From Gammaproteobacteria bacterium (GTDB taxonomy: Bacteria; Pseudomonadota; Gammaproteobacteria; JAUZRS01), in the NCBI GenBank assembly GCA_030949385.1, contig JAUZSP010000006.1, forward strand, positions 128,121 through 192,120: a DNA stretch of 64,000 nt. Direction: 5' to 3'. A model generated the notes under the pieces. It was not told where the DNA came from, searched no databases, and saw only the letters and a program-made list of their open reading frames with translations. Positions 8,573 to 17,459 of the stretch are shown here, piece by piece. The translations under genes were made by a program, and so were the position numbers. Numbering within the stretch: position 1 is the stretch's first letter; every line of letters begins with the position of its first letter.

Positions 8573-9207
8573 GGGTTTAGGTGCAATGTTTTGAGTGGGT
8601 AGTCGCCCAGTTGCAGGGGGTGGTGAGTGGTGAAGACCACCATACCACCGGCTTGAGCGTGTTTGATCAGTTCGGCTTCGATGACGGCGCGACCGCGCAC
8701 ATCCAGTGCGGTCAGAGGTTCGTCTAGAATCCACAGTTTGGTATTGGTCACCAGTAGGCGAGCTAAAGCCACGCGGCGGCGCTGACCGGCAGAGAGGGCG
8801 CGACAGGGTACGTCATCACGGTTGAGCAAGCCCAGCAGTTGCAGAGCCTGCTGTGGGCTCATATTCGCCCGTGCGTTGGCCAGACTGCGATCCATGCGTA
8901 AATTCTCAATCGGAGTCAATTCGCCTTTGAAGCCGTTGTGGTGACCGACGTAGGTCAGTTGGCTGCCAAATTCGGCGCGCATTTTGTGCAGCGGTTTGCC
9001 TTGCCAAAGTACGTCGCCTTCGTCGGCCAATACCAATCCGCAGAGAATGCGCAGCAGAGTGGTCTTGCCGCTGCCGTTTTCGCCGTCGATCTGCAAAATG
9101 TCGCCGGGAGAGAGGTCAAAGTTGACGTCAGCAAACAGCAGGTGGTCACCGCGATAGCAGGTCAGTTCCACGCCTGATAAATGGTGCTCGGTGGTTGTTG
9201 AATTCAT
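8569..9207 (-). CDS. ccmA: Haem exporter ATP-binding protein CcmA
   Basis: Encodes a 212-aa ABC ATPase with Walker A GENGSGKTT, signature LSAGQRRRVALARL and Walker B LWILDEPLTALD. With CcmB and CcmC it powers release of holo-CcmE. It is the first gene of the ccmABCDEFGHI operon. The bases before the ATG do not form a strong ribosome binding site, so the start at 9207 is less certain than the product. Confidence 0.95.
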   Translation of the reverse strand: MNSTTTEHHLSGVELTCYRGDHLLFADVNFDLSPGDILQIDGENGSGKTTLLRILCGLVLADEGDVLWQGKPLHKMRAEFGSQLTYVGHHNGFKGELTPIENLRMDRSLANARANMSPQQALQLLGLLNRDDVPCRALSAGQRRRVALARLLVTNTKLWILDEPLTALDVRGRAVIEAELIKHAQAGGMVVFTTHHPLQLGDYPLKTLHLNP

Positions 9208-9601
9208 AAGGAGCGAGTTTTCCAGCGCTGTGAGGTGAGGGATCTGCTTAGCTAGCTAGGCTACCAGCGCGGAATCATAGGCGGAACAGCCGTGAGAACG
9301 CAAACGCTGATCGCGGTTTTTATCGAAAAAAGTGCATTTTATGGTCTGAATGTGACGGTGTTTTGTAAGGTTGAGGTTACAAAAACAGCCTTGGTGGGCT
9401 GAAAAACGTTTATTTAGCAGGAATACATTGAAAAAAATGTGAACTTGGTCGAGAATGCGGCACCTGCTTAAGTAAAAAACAAGAAAAAGTGGGTAAATGA
9501 GACAAAGATCTCGTCTTAAACAGGATAAATGTAAGTTCGTGATCCGATTGATAATGGGTCTAAAAATGAGCATTTTGAGCGTATTTTAGGAGGATATTGT
9601 T
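9208..9601. other. Intergenic region between ccmA and a divergent small gene
   Basis: About 390 bp between divergent genes, so promoters for both sides should be here. A short TAGCTAGCTA palindrome lies near 9248-9258. A weak 105-aa minus-strand frame (9256-9573) has no signal, motif or ribosome binding site and I do not call it a gene. The last 20 bases carry the ribosome binding site of the downstream gene. I see no RNA gene or repeat. Confidence 0.5.
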
Positions 9602-9832
9602 GTGACTATGAAACCTATATGGGGGTTTTTGCTGCTATTGCCAATTTTACCCAGTTGGCAGTCGTCATCTGCCGTTCAGCAGGTGACAAGTTCAGTTCCT
9701 GATGTCGGTTTGCATGGGAGTGTGTTGCGAGAAGGTATAACTTCTTCAGGCAGTACTCTGTTTCGTCTTGGTTATGAAAACGCCTTCTGTTGTACCAGTA
9801 CCGGTTTTACCTACTCTCGGTTATCTCGGTAG
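9602..9832 (+). CDS. Small secreted protein of unknown function
   Basis: Encodes 76 aa, probably from GTG 9602, since AGGAGG ends 8 bases upstream. An ATG at 9608 is possible but more distant. The N-terminus is a signal peptide (PIWGFLLLLPILPSW). The mature part is Ser/Gly/Thr-rich with an adjacent cysteine pair near the end (AFCCTS). I recognise no family. The strong ribosome binding site and signal peptide are the main support. Confidence 0.5.
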   Translation: MTMKPIWGFLLLLPILPSWQSSSAVQQVTSSVPDVGLHGSVLREGITSSGSTLFRLGYENAFCCTSTGFTYSRLSR

Positions 9833-9988
9833 TTGATAAGAAAAAACGTTTAAAAAACGGCTTGAGTTGTTTTGCCTGAATTCTGTGAGATGGGCGTTAG
9901 ATCCATTCACAGAGGCTGAACGCGGCCATCTTATTTGTTTTGATCCTTTTATCAAAATAACAAACTTTTAGCGCGCGTGGAGAAAAAA

Positions 9989-10573
9989 GTGAACAGTCGT
10001 CGTCGAGTGTTGTTTGTCGGCTTGCAGGTGGTGATCGTCTTATGCACCACTGCTTATGCCAGTTACCAGATGCAGGGTCAATCCTCAGGGGAGTCGATCA
10101 TTGCAGTAGAGCCTATCATTGAGCTTCAGGCTGAAAAAGTGCAACTGCCGGTTTTTCAGACGGTGCCAAAGCTGACCTTAAACGATCTGCAAGGTGAGTC
10201 GCGTAATTTGCAGCAGTGGCAAGGTCAGGTGGTGGTGTTGAATTTTTGGGCCAGTTGGTGTCGTCCCTGTCAAAGCAATGTGCAGCAGTTGGTTCGCCTG
10301 CAACAACAGTATGCCGAACAAGGTCTGCAAGTGGTGGGTTTGGGAGTGGGTAATCAGCGTGATTTGAAACAGGCAAAACGACTGTTGGCGATGAATTATC
10401 CTGTGTTGGTAATGAATCCAGCGGAGAGTCATCGACTGTTATTGGAGTGGGGCAACGGTGACAACATTGTGCCTTACACGGTAATTATTGATCGCCAAGG
10501 GCGTTTTCGTTATCAGCAGAGTGGGGTGATGGATCTGGCCGCGTTTGATCGGCAGTTGCAGCTTTTGTTGTAA
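9989..10573 (+). CDS. TlpA/ResA-like membrane-anchored thioredoxin
   Basis: Encodes about 194 aa. An N-terminal membrane anchor (VLFVGLQVVIVLCTTAYA) is followed by a periplasmic thioredoxin-like domain with active site WASWCRPC and VIIDRQGRFRY. I prefer GTG 9989 because GGAGA sits 5 bases upstream; a GTG at 9977 is also in frame. It is probably a thiol reductant for periplasmic cysteines, perhaps in cytochrome c or oxidase assembly given the nearby ccm operon. An AT-rich inverted repeat (TTTTGAT...ATCAAAA, about 9938-9957) lies upstream and could be an operator. Confidence 0.85.
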   Translation: MNSRRRVLFVGLQVVIVLCTTAYASYQMQGQSSGESIIAVEPIIELQAEKVQLPVFQTVPKLTLNDLQGESRNLQQWQGQVVVLNFWASWCRPCQSNVQQLVRLQQQYAEQGLQVVGLGVGNQRDLKQAKRLLAMNYPVLVMNPAESHRLLLEWGNGDNIVPYTVIIDRQGRFRYQQSGVMDLAAFDRQLQLLL

Positions 10574-10584
10574 TCAGCCTCTTT

Positions 10585-11274
10585 TTAGCTGCTGTGGGTT
10601 GTGAGCAAGGGGATGACGTTTTCAAACAGACCGAACTTCAATGCCAGTGCCAGAAGAACAGCGATAAACAGCAGTCGTAACAGATCTTGGCCAAGAGTGG
10701 CTAAGAAGGTCGGCTTATTATTTAACAGATAATCCAATTTCTGTTCTAAACGGTTGATCTCGTTGTGAGTGGTGTTGTTTGTCTGCTGGGGTTCTGGTCG
10801 GGGCTGAGGAGAGGGGCTGGATTTTTTTTGTTTGGCTGGTTTTTGTTTGTTGGGATTGGCGTTAGCCTGTTCACTAGCATCGTTTAGGGCATTTTTTACC
10901 GATTGCAGAATGTGGCGTTTTGAGAAGGGTTTTTCAATGTACTCCAGAGTTGTCAGATTGGGTGAGGCATAGGAGAAGAATTTTTTCTGTGTCTCTGCAT
11001 CTTTGACGGCAGTTAAGGCGAACACTTTGATGGGGTAAGCGTGCTGCTTTAACAGATAATTTAAAAAGGAAAAACCGTCTCTTTCAGGCATGAGAATATC
11101 TAAAAATATGAGTTGGATTTTATCTTTTTCCTGTCGCAGCACCTCAATGGCCTCGACCACACTGGGAGTGATGAACACCTCATAGTGGGCATTGCTGAGA
11201 ATGATTTTCAGTGAGTGTAGAATGGTGAGACTGTCATCCACCACCAAAATGGCCGGTTTTTTGGGTTGGGGCAT
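10585..11274 (-). CDS. CheY-like receiver domain with C-terminal membrane anchor
   Basis: Encodes 229 aa. Residues ~7-128 are a receiver domain with acidic pocket VVDD, phosphoacceptor region LIFLDILMPERDG, and the conserved Thr/Ala (FALTA) and Lys (EKPF) positions. A Pro/Gln/Lys-rich linker (~135-165) leads to a short coiled coil (NRLEQKLDYLL) and a single membrane helix (~198-218). No DNA-binding or enzymatic output domain is present. A membrane-tethered receiver is unusual. It may titrate phosphoryl groups or signal locally to a membrane partner. It is convergent with the thioredoxin gene. Confidence 0.85.
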   Translation of the reverse strand: MPQPKKPAILVVDDSLTILHSLKIILSNAHYEVFITPSVVEAIEVLRQEKDKIQLIFLDILMPERDGFSFLNYLLKQHAYPIKVFALTAVKDAETQKKFFSYASPNLTTLEYIEKPFSKRHILQSVKNALNDASEQANANPNKQKPAKQKKSSPSPQPRPEPQQTNNTTHNEINRLEQKLDYLLNNKPTFLATLGQDLLRLLFIAVLLALALKFGLFENVIPLLTTHSS

Positions 11275-11404
11275 ACCGTTGCTCTACTGGTTAAAAACGG
11301 AGGTGCTGAATTCGCTGATCGTTTAAGCATGAGAGTATAGCGGAGTTAGCAGACAGAGTTCTGAGTTGCTGGATTATTCGATTTTTTGTTAGGAGAAAAC
11401 CGTT

Positions 11405-12343
11405 ATGCCGTTGATGAGCGAAACCTCTCTGCTGGTGCTGATTTTGGTCGTGTTGGCTTTGGTGATGATTTTTGCGGGAGTGAAAACCGTCTCGCAAGGC
11501 ATGGAGTACACCGTTGAACGCCTGGGAAAATACACTCGCACTTTAAAGCCAGGTCTGAATTTTTTGATCCCGTTTTTGGATCGTGTTAGCCATGAAATTA
11601 ATATGAAAGAGCAGGTGTTGGACATTGATCAACAATCGGTGATTTCACTGGACAACGCGGCGGTCATGGCCGATGGCATTGTCTTTTATCAGGTCGTCAG
11701 TGCGGCAAAATCAGCCTATGAAATCAGTGATTTAGAGTTGGCGATGCGCAATTTATGCTTGACCAACATTCGTACCGTGTTGGGTTCAATGTCATTGGAT
11801 GACATGCTTTCCAATCGTGAAGTGATCAATTCACAACTGTTGGGGGTGGTGGACGAAGCCACTGATCCGTGGGGGGTTAAAGTGACGCGCATTGAAATTA
11901 AAGATCTGGAACCACCGGAAGATCTGGTGGAGGCAATGTCGCGACAGATGAAAGCGGAACGGCAAAAACGGGCGGAAATTCTAGAGGCAGAAGGTAAGCG
12001 TCAATCGGAAGTGTTGGCCGCTGAGGGTAAAAAACAGGCGACTATTTTGGAAGCTGAAGGTTTAAAGGAAGCGGCTTTTAGAGAGGCAGAAGCCCGTGAA
12101 CGACTGGCGAAAGCAGAAGCCACGGCGACCTTAATGCTTTCAGAGGCGGTGAAAAAAGGCGATGAGCGGGCGTTGAATTATTTTGTGGCGCAAAAATACA
12201 TTGAGGCACTGACGGTGATCGGCAGCGCCGAAAATGCGAAGTTGGTTTTGATGCCGTTAGAGGCCGCCAGCGTCATTGGTGCCATTGGTGGCATCAGTGA
12301 AGTAGTGAAAAAGATGGGGTCAAAACATTCTGGGGAAGCGTAG
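11405..12343 (+). CDS. SPFH/band-7 membrane protease-associated protein (QmcA/stomatin-like)
   Basis: Encodes 312 aa: an N-terminal membrane segment, an SPFH domain (TVERLGKYTRTLKPGLNFLIPFLDRV), then a long Ala/Glu coiled coil with repeated LxAEGxxQ units. Such proteins form large membrane rings (flotillin/stomatin/QmcA) linked to membrane quality control. TAGGAG stands 9 bases before the ATG. The stop codon abuts the NfeD-like gene, its usual partner. Confidence 0.92.
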   Translation: MPLMSETSLLVLILVVLALVMIFAGVKTVSQGMEYTVERLGKYTRTLKPGLNFLIPFLDRVSHEINMKEQVLDIDQQSVISLDNAAVMADGIVFYQVVSAAKSAYEISDLELAMRNLCLTNIRTVLGSMSLDDMLSNREVINSQLLGVVDEATDPWGVKVTRIEIKDLEPPEDLVEAMSRQMKAERQKRAEILEAEGKRQSEVLAAEGKKQATILEAEGLKEAAFREAEARERLAKAEATATLMLSEAVKKGDERALNYFVAQKYIEALTVIGSAENAKLVLMPLEAASVIGAIGGISEVVKKMGSKHSGEA

Positions 12344-12357
12344 TGGAGCTTTTTCCT

Positions 12358-12777
12358 ATGAGCCATTGGAGCTGGCTGATTTTGGCACTGTTGCTGGTGA
12401 TGCTGGAAGTCTTTGTGCCGAGTACCTTTTTTCTCTGGATGGGGGTTGCAGCTGGGCTGGTTGCTGCTCTGTTGTGGTTGTTGCCTGATCTTTCTTGGCA
12501 AGCGCAATGGCTTTTGTTCGGTCTCTTTTCTCTGCTGTCGTTGACGTTTTGGTTTCGCTTTGCAAAAAAAGTCCCACTGCAAAGCGATGAGCCGCTGTTA
12601 AATCAGCGCGCTCAACAGCAGGTGGGCAAAGTGTTGGTGTTGCAAGAGGCGATTGTTAATCGACGCGGCAAGGTGCGCATCGGTGACAGCGTGTGGCTGG
12701 TGGAGGGCGATGATCGTGCCGCCGGTGAGCAGGTTACTGTGCTTTCCGTGCAGGGTTCGATCCTCAAGGTGGAGTGA
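12358..12777 (+). CDS. NfeD-like membrane protein
   Basis: Encodes 139 aa: three or four membrane helices, then an OB-fold NfeDC domain ending VLSVQGSILKVE. NfeD proteins act with SPFH proteins in the inner membrane. I chose ATG 12358, since GGAG lies 9 bases upstream. A GTG overlapping the previous stop (12343) would add five residues. Confidence 0.88.
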   Translation: MSHWSWLILALLLVMLEVFVPSTFFLWMGVAAGLVAALLWLLPDLSWQAQWLLFGLFSLLSLTFWFRFAKKVPLQSDEPLLNQRAQQQVGKVLVLQEAIVNRRGKVRIGDSVWLVEGDDRAAGEQVTVLSVQGSILKVE

Positions 12778-12781
12778 GTGT

Positions 12782-13456
12782 TTAACGCTCTCGATTGAGA
12801 TTGATGTTTTTGGCGCGTAGGCCGTGTTCAACAGCCAGCACCGCCGCTTCTACCCGAGAATGAATTTTCAATTTGCGTAAAATGGCTTTGACGTGCAGCT
12901 TGACCGTGCCGTCAGAGATACCCAGATTGCGCGCAATCACCTTATTGCTCTGTCCCTCAGCCAATAGGCCAAGGATTTCTGTTTCCCGTGGGGTGAGTTC
13001 ATCAAAGGGGCTGCGCTCCAGCGGCGCGGCGGGGATATTGCCCTGTACCACTTTGGCCAGCACAGGGGTTAGGGTGGGCGCAACCACGGTTTTGCCACCC
13101 ATAATTTCACGCAGTGCCACCACCAGCTCGTCCGGTTCCATGTCCTTGAGCAAATACCCGCGCGCCCCACTGCGCAGTGCTTCGACCAAATCTCGTTCAT
13201 CGCTGCTGGTGGTGAGCATTACAATCGGCACCTTCAGGCCGCTTTGACGCAGTTGGCGCAGCACCCCCAAACCGTCGATTATGGGCATTCGCATGTCCAA
13301 TAAAACGATGTCGGGGGAGAGTTCTTGTGCCAAACGAATGCCTTCATGACCTTCACCAACGGAGGCGATGACCTCAATGCCGCGTCGTCCGAGTAGGCTC
13401 TGGAGACCTTCACGAAACAGGGTATGATCATCAATGACGATAATGCGTAAATTCAT
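12782..13456 (-). CDS. NarL-family (LuxR-type) response regulator
   Basis: Encodes 224 aa. The receiver domain has VIDDH, phosphoacceptor LLDMRMP and MLTTS. It is followed by a LuxR-type helix-turn-helix (LTPRETEILGLLAEGQSNKVIARNLGISDGTVKLHVKAI). The layout matches NarL/NarP. It overlaps the upstream sensor kinase by 26 bp, so the pair is co-translated. A nitrate/nitrite-type regulon is inferred from family only. Confidence 0.93.
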   Translation of the reverse strand: MNLRIIVIDDHTLFREGLQSLLGRRGIEVIASVGEGHEGIRLAQELSPDIVLLDMRMPIIDGLGVLRQLRQSGLKVPIVMLTTSSDERDLVEALRSGARGYLLKDMEPDELVVALREIMGGKTVVAPTLTPVLAKVVQGNIPAAPLERSPFDELTPRETEILGLLAEGQSNKVIARNLGISDGTVKLHVKAILRKLKIHSRVEAAVLAVEHGLRAKNINLNRER

Positions 13457-15110
13457 AGGGGTTCTTTCTGTTGACGTCGGTTAAAGAATTGGGTGTGGTT
13501 TTATTTGGGTAGTCAAAGGTAAGCACAATGCGCGTGCCTTCACCGCGTTCGCTTTCGATCTGTAATTCCCCCCCAATACGAATGGCGCGATCTTTCATAA
13601 TGGTCAGGCCTAAATGCTCTCCCTGAGCGTTGGGGCCTGAGGGGGAGTTGATGCCGACGCCATCGTCTTCCACCAAAACCCGAAACTGGCCGTGATGGTC
13701 GCCGCTGAGAAAGACACGTACCGCCTTGGCTTGGCTGTGTTTGCGAATGTTGGCCAAGCTCTCTTGTACAATGCGCAAGACCTGCATTTCTACCTCGATG
13801 GGCAGGTTGATGTTGGGCCACTCTTTTTGTAAAAAAATCGGAATGCTGGAGCTGCCACGAAAACGTTGAATGACCTTCTCGACAGCGGGGATCAGACCCC
13901 GTTTGTCCATTGGCGCGCGGAAGTGAGCAATCAACTCGCGCAGCTCGGTGTTGGCTTCGTCGAGGGTGTTTTCGATCCGCTCCAACTCTTGCCATGTGCT
14001 GGCTTCGTCTTCTTGGTGCAGGGTTTCATCCAGCACCCGCACTTGAAAACGCATGCTGACCAAGGTCTGCGCCAGTGAGTCGTGCAGCTCGTTGGCCAGT
14101 CGGGTGCGCTCTTCCATAATGGAGAGGCGGTTGGCTTCATCATCTAAACGGGCTTTTTCAATCGCCATGCCCAGATGGCGGCCAATGCTGATGAAGAGCT
14201 CTTTGTAGTCGTCCCAAGCAGCGATGGTTTCGCGGCTGACGAACAAATTGTAGACCCCCAAGGTGCGATCTCGGTATTGCAGCGGCACGGCAATCATGCC
14301 TAATGTATTCTCTTCGTCATCGCTGAAAAAAGCGCGTCCAACGATTTTTCCGCAGGGCAGCAGGTCGTTTTGCCAGATGTTTTGTTGTTCGCTGTCGTTG
14401 GCCACCCGCCCACAGAGGCAGCTGTTGGAGGGTACGATCTGTTCACGCTCTTTCATGTCATCGTCTAGCCCTAAGCTGGCCACTAAGCGCATTTCCCCCA
14501 CATCGTTTACCAATCTTACCGCCGCTGCGCGGGCATCAATGGCGTCTTTTAAGGTGTGTAAAAAACGGGTGAGCAGGTCATTGATGTCTCGAGAGGCGTT
14601 GATGCTGGCAGCGACATCGTAGAGAATCGCCAGTGAGCGGGTTTTTTGTGTGGTGTGGGTGGTGTGTCTTTGCAGCTGTTGTTCGGTGTCTTGTGCCAGA
14701 GTGTGCAGCATTTCGCCTAAGCTGTTGATGTCTTCGATCAATTCGGAAAATTCACCGTGTTTGGGGACGGCGATGCGGGCTTTTAAATCACCTCCACGCA
14801 TGCGCAGTACCCATTCGCGTAAGTGTAACAATGGCTCGACGAAGTCACGCCAGATAACCGTAAAACCGAATGCAACCAGAGTTAAACCCAGCAGGGAAGT
14901 GATGGTGCGCAGATTGTCAGCAAAGTCGTTATGAGCCTCTGGCAGGATGAGGTTGTAGATGCCAAGCAAGGCTAAAATGACGCACAGACCCAAGGAAATA
15001 ATGGTAAGGCGGTGATGGGTGAGAAATTCGTAGCGCCGTTGCCAGTTAAGGTTGGTATTGGCGCTGGATGCGGTCTCTGTATTCGAGTTGTTGTTGGAAT
15101 TATTGCGCAT
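13431..15110 (-). CDS. NarX-type sensor histidine kinase with HAMP and GAF domains
   Basis: Encodes 559 aa. There are two membrane helices (~33-53 and ~68-88), then a HAMP domain (EPLLHLREWVLRMRGGDLKARI), a GAF domain (~170-310) and a HisKA_3 kinase core with phospho-histidine motif RLANELHDSLAQTL and HATPase motif VEDDGVGI. The loop between the helices is short, so sensing may occur in the GAF domain; cysteines there (SNSCLCG) might bind a cofactor. The N-terminus is Asn/Ser-rich. The partner is the overlapping NarL-type regulator. Confidence 0.92.
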   Translation of the reverse strand: MRNNSNNNSNTETASSANTNLNWQRRYEFLTHHRLTIISLGLCVILALLGIYNLILPEAHNDFADNLRTITSLLGLTLVAFGFTVIWRDFVEPLLHLREWVLRMRGGDLKARIAVPKHGEFSELIEDINSLGEMLHTLAQDTEQQLQRHTTHTTQKTRSLAILYDVAASINASRDINDLLTRFLHTLKDAIDARAAAVRLVNDVGEMRLVASLGLDDDMKEREQIVPSNSCLCGRVANDSEQQNIWQNDLLPCGKIVGRAFFSDDEENTLGMIAVPLQYRDRTLGVYNLFVSRETIAAWDDYKELFISIGRHLGMAIEKARLDDEANRLSIMEERTRLANELHDSLAQTLVSMRFQVRVLDETLHQEDEASTWQELERIENTLDEANTELRELIAHFRAPMDKRGLIPAVEKVIQRFRGSSSIPIFLQKEWPNINLPIEVEMQVLRIVQESLANIRKHSQAKAVRVFLSGDHHGQFRVLVEDDGVGINSPSGPNAQGEHLGLTIMKDRAIRIGGELQIESERGEGTRIVLTFDYPNKTTPNSLTDVNRKNPYEFTHYRH

Positions 15111-15203
15111 GTCAAAAGCCGTGGGTCTGCGCCCAGAGTCAAAAAGGCAGTATAACAGCGAATAATGCCTCTGGGTTTATTCCCAAGTTTAGAGTGTTTC
15201 GCG

Positions 15204-15398
15204 TTAAGTGCAGCCCTCGTCGTCGTCATCCTCGTCCTCATCGTTAACAACGACGGCTTGTTCAGCAAGATCATTGCTGGGAGGGGGCGCTTCGGCAGCA
15301 GGGGTGTTGAATAACATGTTTGGAGTGGCTTGAGCGCTGTTGGCCAAGCTCAGGTTCAGTAACAGCAGCGTGATGGCCAACGGTAAGGTGTATTTCAT
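15204..15398 (-). CDS. Small secreted protein with acidic C-terminal tail
   Basis: Encodes 64 aa from the ATG at 15398, which has a GGAGAGAG ribosome binding site. A signal peptide (MKYTLPLAITLLLLNLSLANSAQA) precedes a short Pro/Ala-rich mature part ending NDEDEDDDDEGCT. A run of about nine acidic residues followed by a cysteine could bind cations in the periplasm. No family recognised. It lies upstream of the sensor kinase on the same strand. Confidence 0.5.
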   Translation of the reverse strand: MKYTLPLAITLLLLNLSLANSAQATPNMLFNTPAAEAPPPSNDLAEQAVVVNDEDEDDDDEGCT

Positions 15399-15546
15399 CT
15401 CTCTCTCCACGTGACCCAAATTGGGTCAAAGTTGTGTTGTATGCCTGCTTTCTTGCTGAAAGTTAGGCTTAAGAATGTTCTATGGGGAGTAGGGTCTCAG
15501 TTGAGTTCGGATAAAAATAGTATTTTTGCCCTTTTGAAGCTCTGTT

Positions 15547-15816
15547 TTAGCGACTTTTGACGGCGTGGATCACAAAACGGCGTTCAAAATAGACCGTAAA
15601 CTGAGGGTAGTGCCAGCGGGTGATGGGTGGTTTACCTACCGCTGATTCGATCTGCATCGGCTCGCCAAGTTGTTCGCGCACCGTTTTCATGCTGGTGCCA
15701 CGCTCGGGCATGGTCTCTTCGACGGTGCGAGTGGGAATATCAATAACCTCAGCGGTTAAAATAGGGCTGCTGAGACTCAAGGCAAAGGCCAGTAGGCTGG
15801 CGTGAAGAGTGGGCAT
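15547..15816 (-). CDS. Small periplasmic protein, conserved SMxxV...PPITRW family
   Basis: Encodes 89 aa from ATG 15816, which has a GGAG ribosome binding site. A signal peptide (MPTLHASLLAFALSLSSPILTA) is followed by PERGTSMKTVREQLGEP, then GKPPITRWHYPQFTVYFERRFVIHAV. I recognise this as a conserved gammaproteobacterial hypothetical family with a small alpha/beta fold resembling BamE/SmpA. Function unknown. Confidence 0.65.
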   Translation of the reverse strand: MPTLHASLLAFALSLSSPILTAEVIDIPTRTVEETMPERGTSMKTVREQLGEPMQIESAVGKPPITRWHYPQFTVYFERRFVIHAVKSR

Positions 15817-16008
15817 GGTCGACTCCTTTGGGGTTTCTATTTTTATACCTGTGGTGATCGGCACTGGCAACCCTTAGTTTGATCTAAACAGGCCAGTTCA
15901 TAACTCTATTTTCTGTTGTGATACTTTTGTTATCAATCAGAGACACTCCCGTGATGTTTGTTGCCGATGATGCAGGCTCCACAGTCGATACAACAGAGAG
16001 AATGCATC

Positions 16009-16710
16009 ATGAAAACATCACTACACGGTTTGGTTGTTGCAATGGGGCTTGTGCTGTCCACCTCCGCCATGGCCGCCGACATCAGCGTGACCGTTGAGAA
16101 CTTGAGCCACGGCAATCACTTCACCCCGTTATTAATCGCCGCTCATCCGGCGGCTACACATCTGTTCCAAACGGGCAGCGCCGCTTCAGCTAATTTACAA
16201 GCGATGGCCGAAGGGGGGGATATTGCCGGTTTGGTCGCGGACATGGCCGCTGGCTCTGCTGATGTGATTGAAAACCCAGCGATGGGTCTGCTGGCTCCAG
16301 CAGCATCCAGCAGCGGCACGTTGATGACCGCTACGGCCAATACGCACCTTTCTGTGGTGTCGATGATCTTGCCCACCAATGACGGTTTTATTGGCCTCAA
16401 TGGCATTGAAATTCCGACCGCAGCAGGCACCTACGTCTACTACGTCAACGGTTACGATGCGGGAACCGAAGCCAATAATGAGTTGGTCAATGGCGGTGGC
16501 GCAGCCAATGTTTTGGGTATTCCGGCCGATCCTGGTGGAGCCAACGGCAGCGGTGGTACCGGTGTGACCACGATCGAAAGCAATATGACGGTACACATTC
16601 ATCGCGGTGTGTTGGGTGATTTTGATCCTGCTGGCGGGGTCAGTGATCTGGACTCCAGTGTGCATCGCTGGTTAAACCCCATTGCCAAAGTGACTCTGAC
16701 CGTTAATTAA
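16009..16710 (+). CDS. Spondin-domain secreted protein (first of two)
   Basis: Encodes about 233 aa from ATG 16009, which starts a clear signal peptide (MKTSLHGLVVAMGLVLSTSAMA); an in-frame start 17 codons upstream is less likely. The mature protein is a spondin-N-like domain: ISVTVENLSHGNHFTPLLIAAH, NTHLSVVSMILPTNDGFIGLNG, YDAGTEANNEL, and a closing HRWLNPIAKVTLTV. Bacterial spondin-domain proteins are extracellular or periplasmic beta-sandwiches of unknown role. A paralogue follows 15 bp downstream, then a two-component system. Confidence 0.88.
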   Translation: MKTSLHGLVVAMGLVLSTSAMAADISVTVENLSHGNHFTPLLIAAHPAATHLFQTGSAASANLQAMAEGGDIAGLVADMAAGSADVIENPAMGLLAPAASSSGTLMTATANTHLSVVSMILPTNDGFIGLNGIEIPTAAGTYVYYVNGYDAGTEANNELVNGGGAANVLGIPADPGGANGSGGTGVTTIESNMTVHIHRGVLGDFDPAGGVSDLDSSVHRWLNPIAKVTLTVN

Positions 16711-16725
16711 TTTTGGAGAGGGATC

Positions 16726-17433
16726 ATGAACATTAAAAAGATCATTACGACCTTAGGTCTCGCCAGTGCCGTTATCGCTTTACCGGCCTGCAACAGCTCA
16801 AATAATACGGTTACTCCTGCGCCAACACCGCAGATGTACACGGTGACGGTGAGCAATTTGACTCAAAATCAGCCCTTGTCGCCCGTTGCGCTTATTTTTC
16901 ACGGCAGCGTGTATCGTGCTTGGATGAGTGCGCAAGCGGCCAGTGTGGCGCTGGAACAGTTGGCCGAAGGCGGCGATAACAGCGCCTTGTTGGCCGATGC
17001 CGATGCTAATGCCGATACGGTGTTGACTCAATCCGGTGCGGGAGTGATTCCTCCCGGTGGGTTTGAGAGTGTCACGGTGACTCTGGATCAAGCCACTCGG
17101 ATGAGTTTGGTGACAATGTTGGTGAACACCAATGACGCGTTTACCGGCCTCAATACCCTCTCGTTAGCAGCGATGAACGTTGATGATACGCTGAGTCGTG
17201 CGGTCACGGCTTACGATGCGGGAACCGAGTTGAACGATGAGTTGATGAGCAACATCCCAGGGCCCGCTGCGGGTGGCGAAGGCTTTAATGCAGCGCGCAA
17301 CGACAGAGTGGATAAGGTCTTGGTTCATGCGGGGGTGATCAGCGTTGATGACGGTTTGACCACGTCGGCATTAAACGAATCACATCGGTTTGATAACCCA
17401 GTGGCGCGTATTACAATCACGCGTACCCAGTAA
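16726..17433 (+). CDS. Spondin-domain lipoprotein (second of two)
   Basis: Encodes 235 aa. The signal peptide ends in a lipobox (VIALPAC), so the protein is probably lipid-anchored at Cys22. The spondin-N-like domain shares TVTVSNLTQNQPLSPV, LVTMLVNTNDAFTGLN, YDAGTELNDEL and HRFDNPVARITIT with the upstream paralogue, so the pair arose by duplication and differ in anchoring. It sits in one operon with the response regulator and kinase that follow. Confidence 0.88.
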   Translation: MNIKKIITTLGLASAVIALPACNSSNNTVTPAPTPQMYTVTVSNLTQNQPLSPVALIFHGSVYRAWMSAQAASVALEQLAEGGDNSALLADADANADTVLTQSGAGVIPPGGFESVTVTLDQATRMSLVTMLVNTNDAFTGLNTLSLAAMNVDDTLSRAVTAYDAGTELNDELMSNIPGPAAGGEGFNAARNDRVDKVLVHAGVISVDDGLTTSALNESHRFDNPVARITITRTQ

Positions 17434-17459
17434 GGTAACAGGTCAGGTTGGAAGCTTCG

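Noticed and set aside
9256-9573. 105-aa minus-strand frame upstream of the small secreted protein gene
   Set aside because: No ribosome binding site, no motif, and it covers the divergent promoter region.
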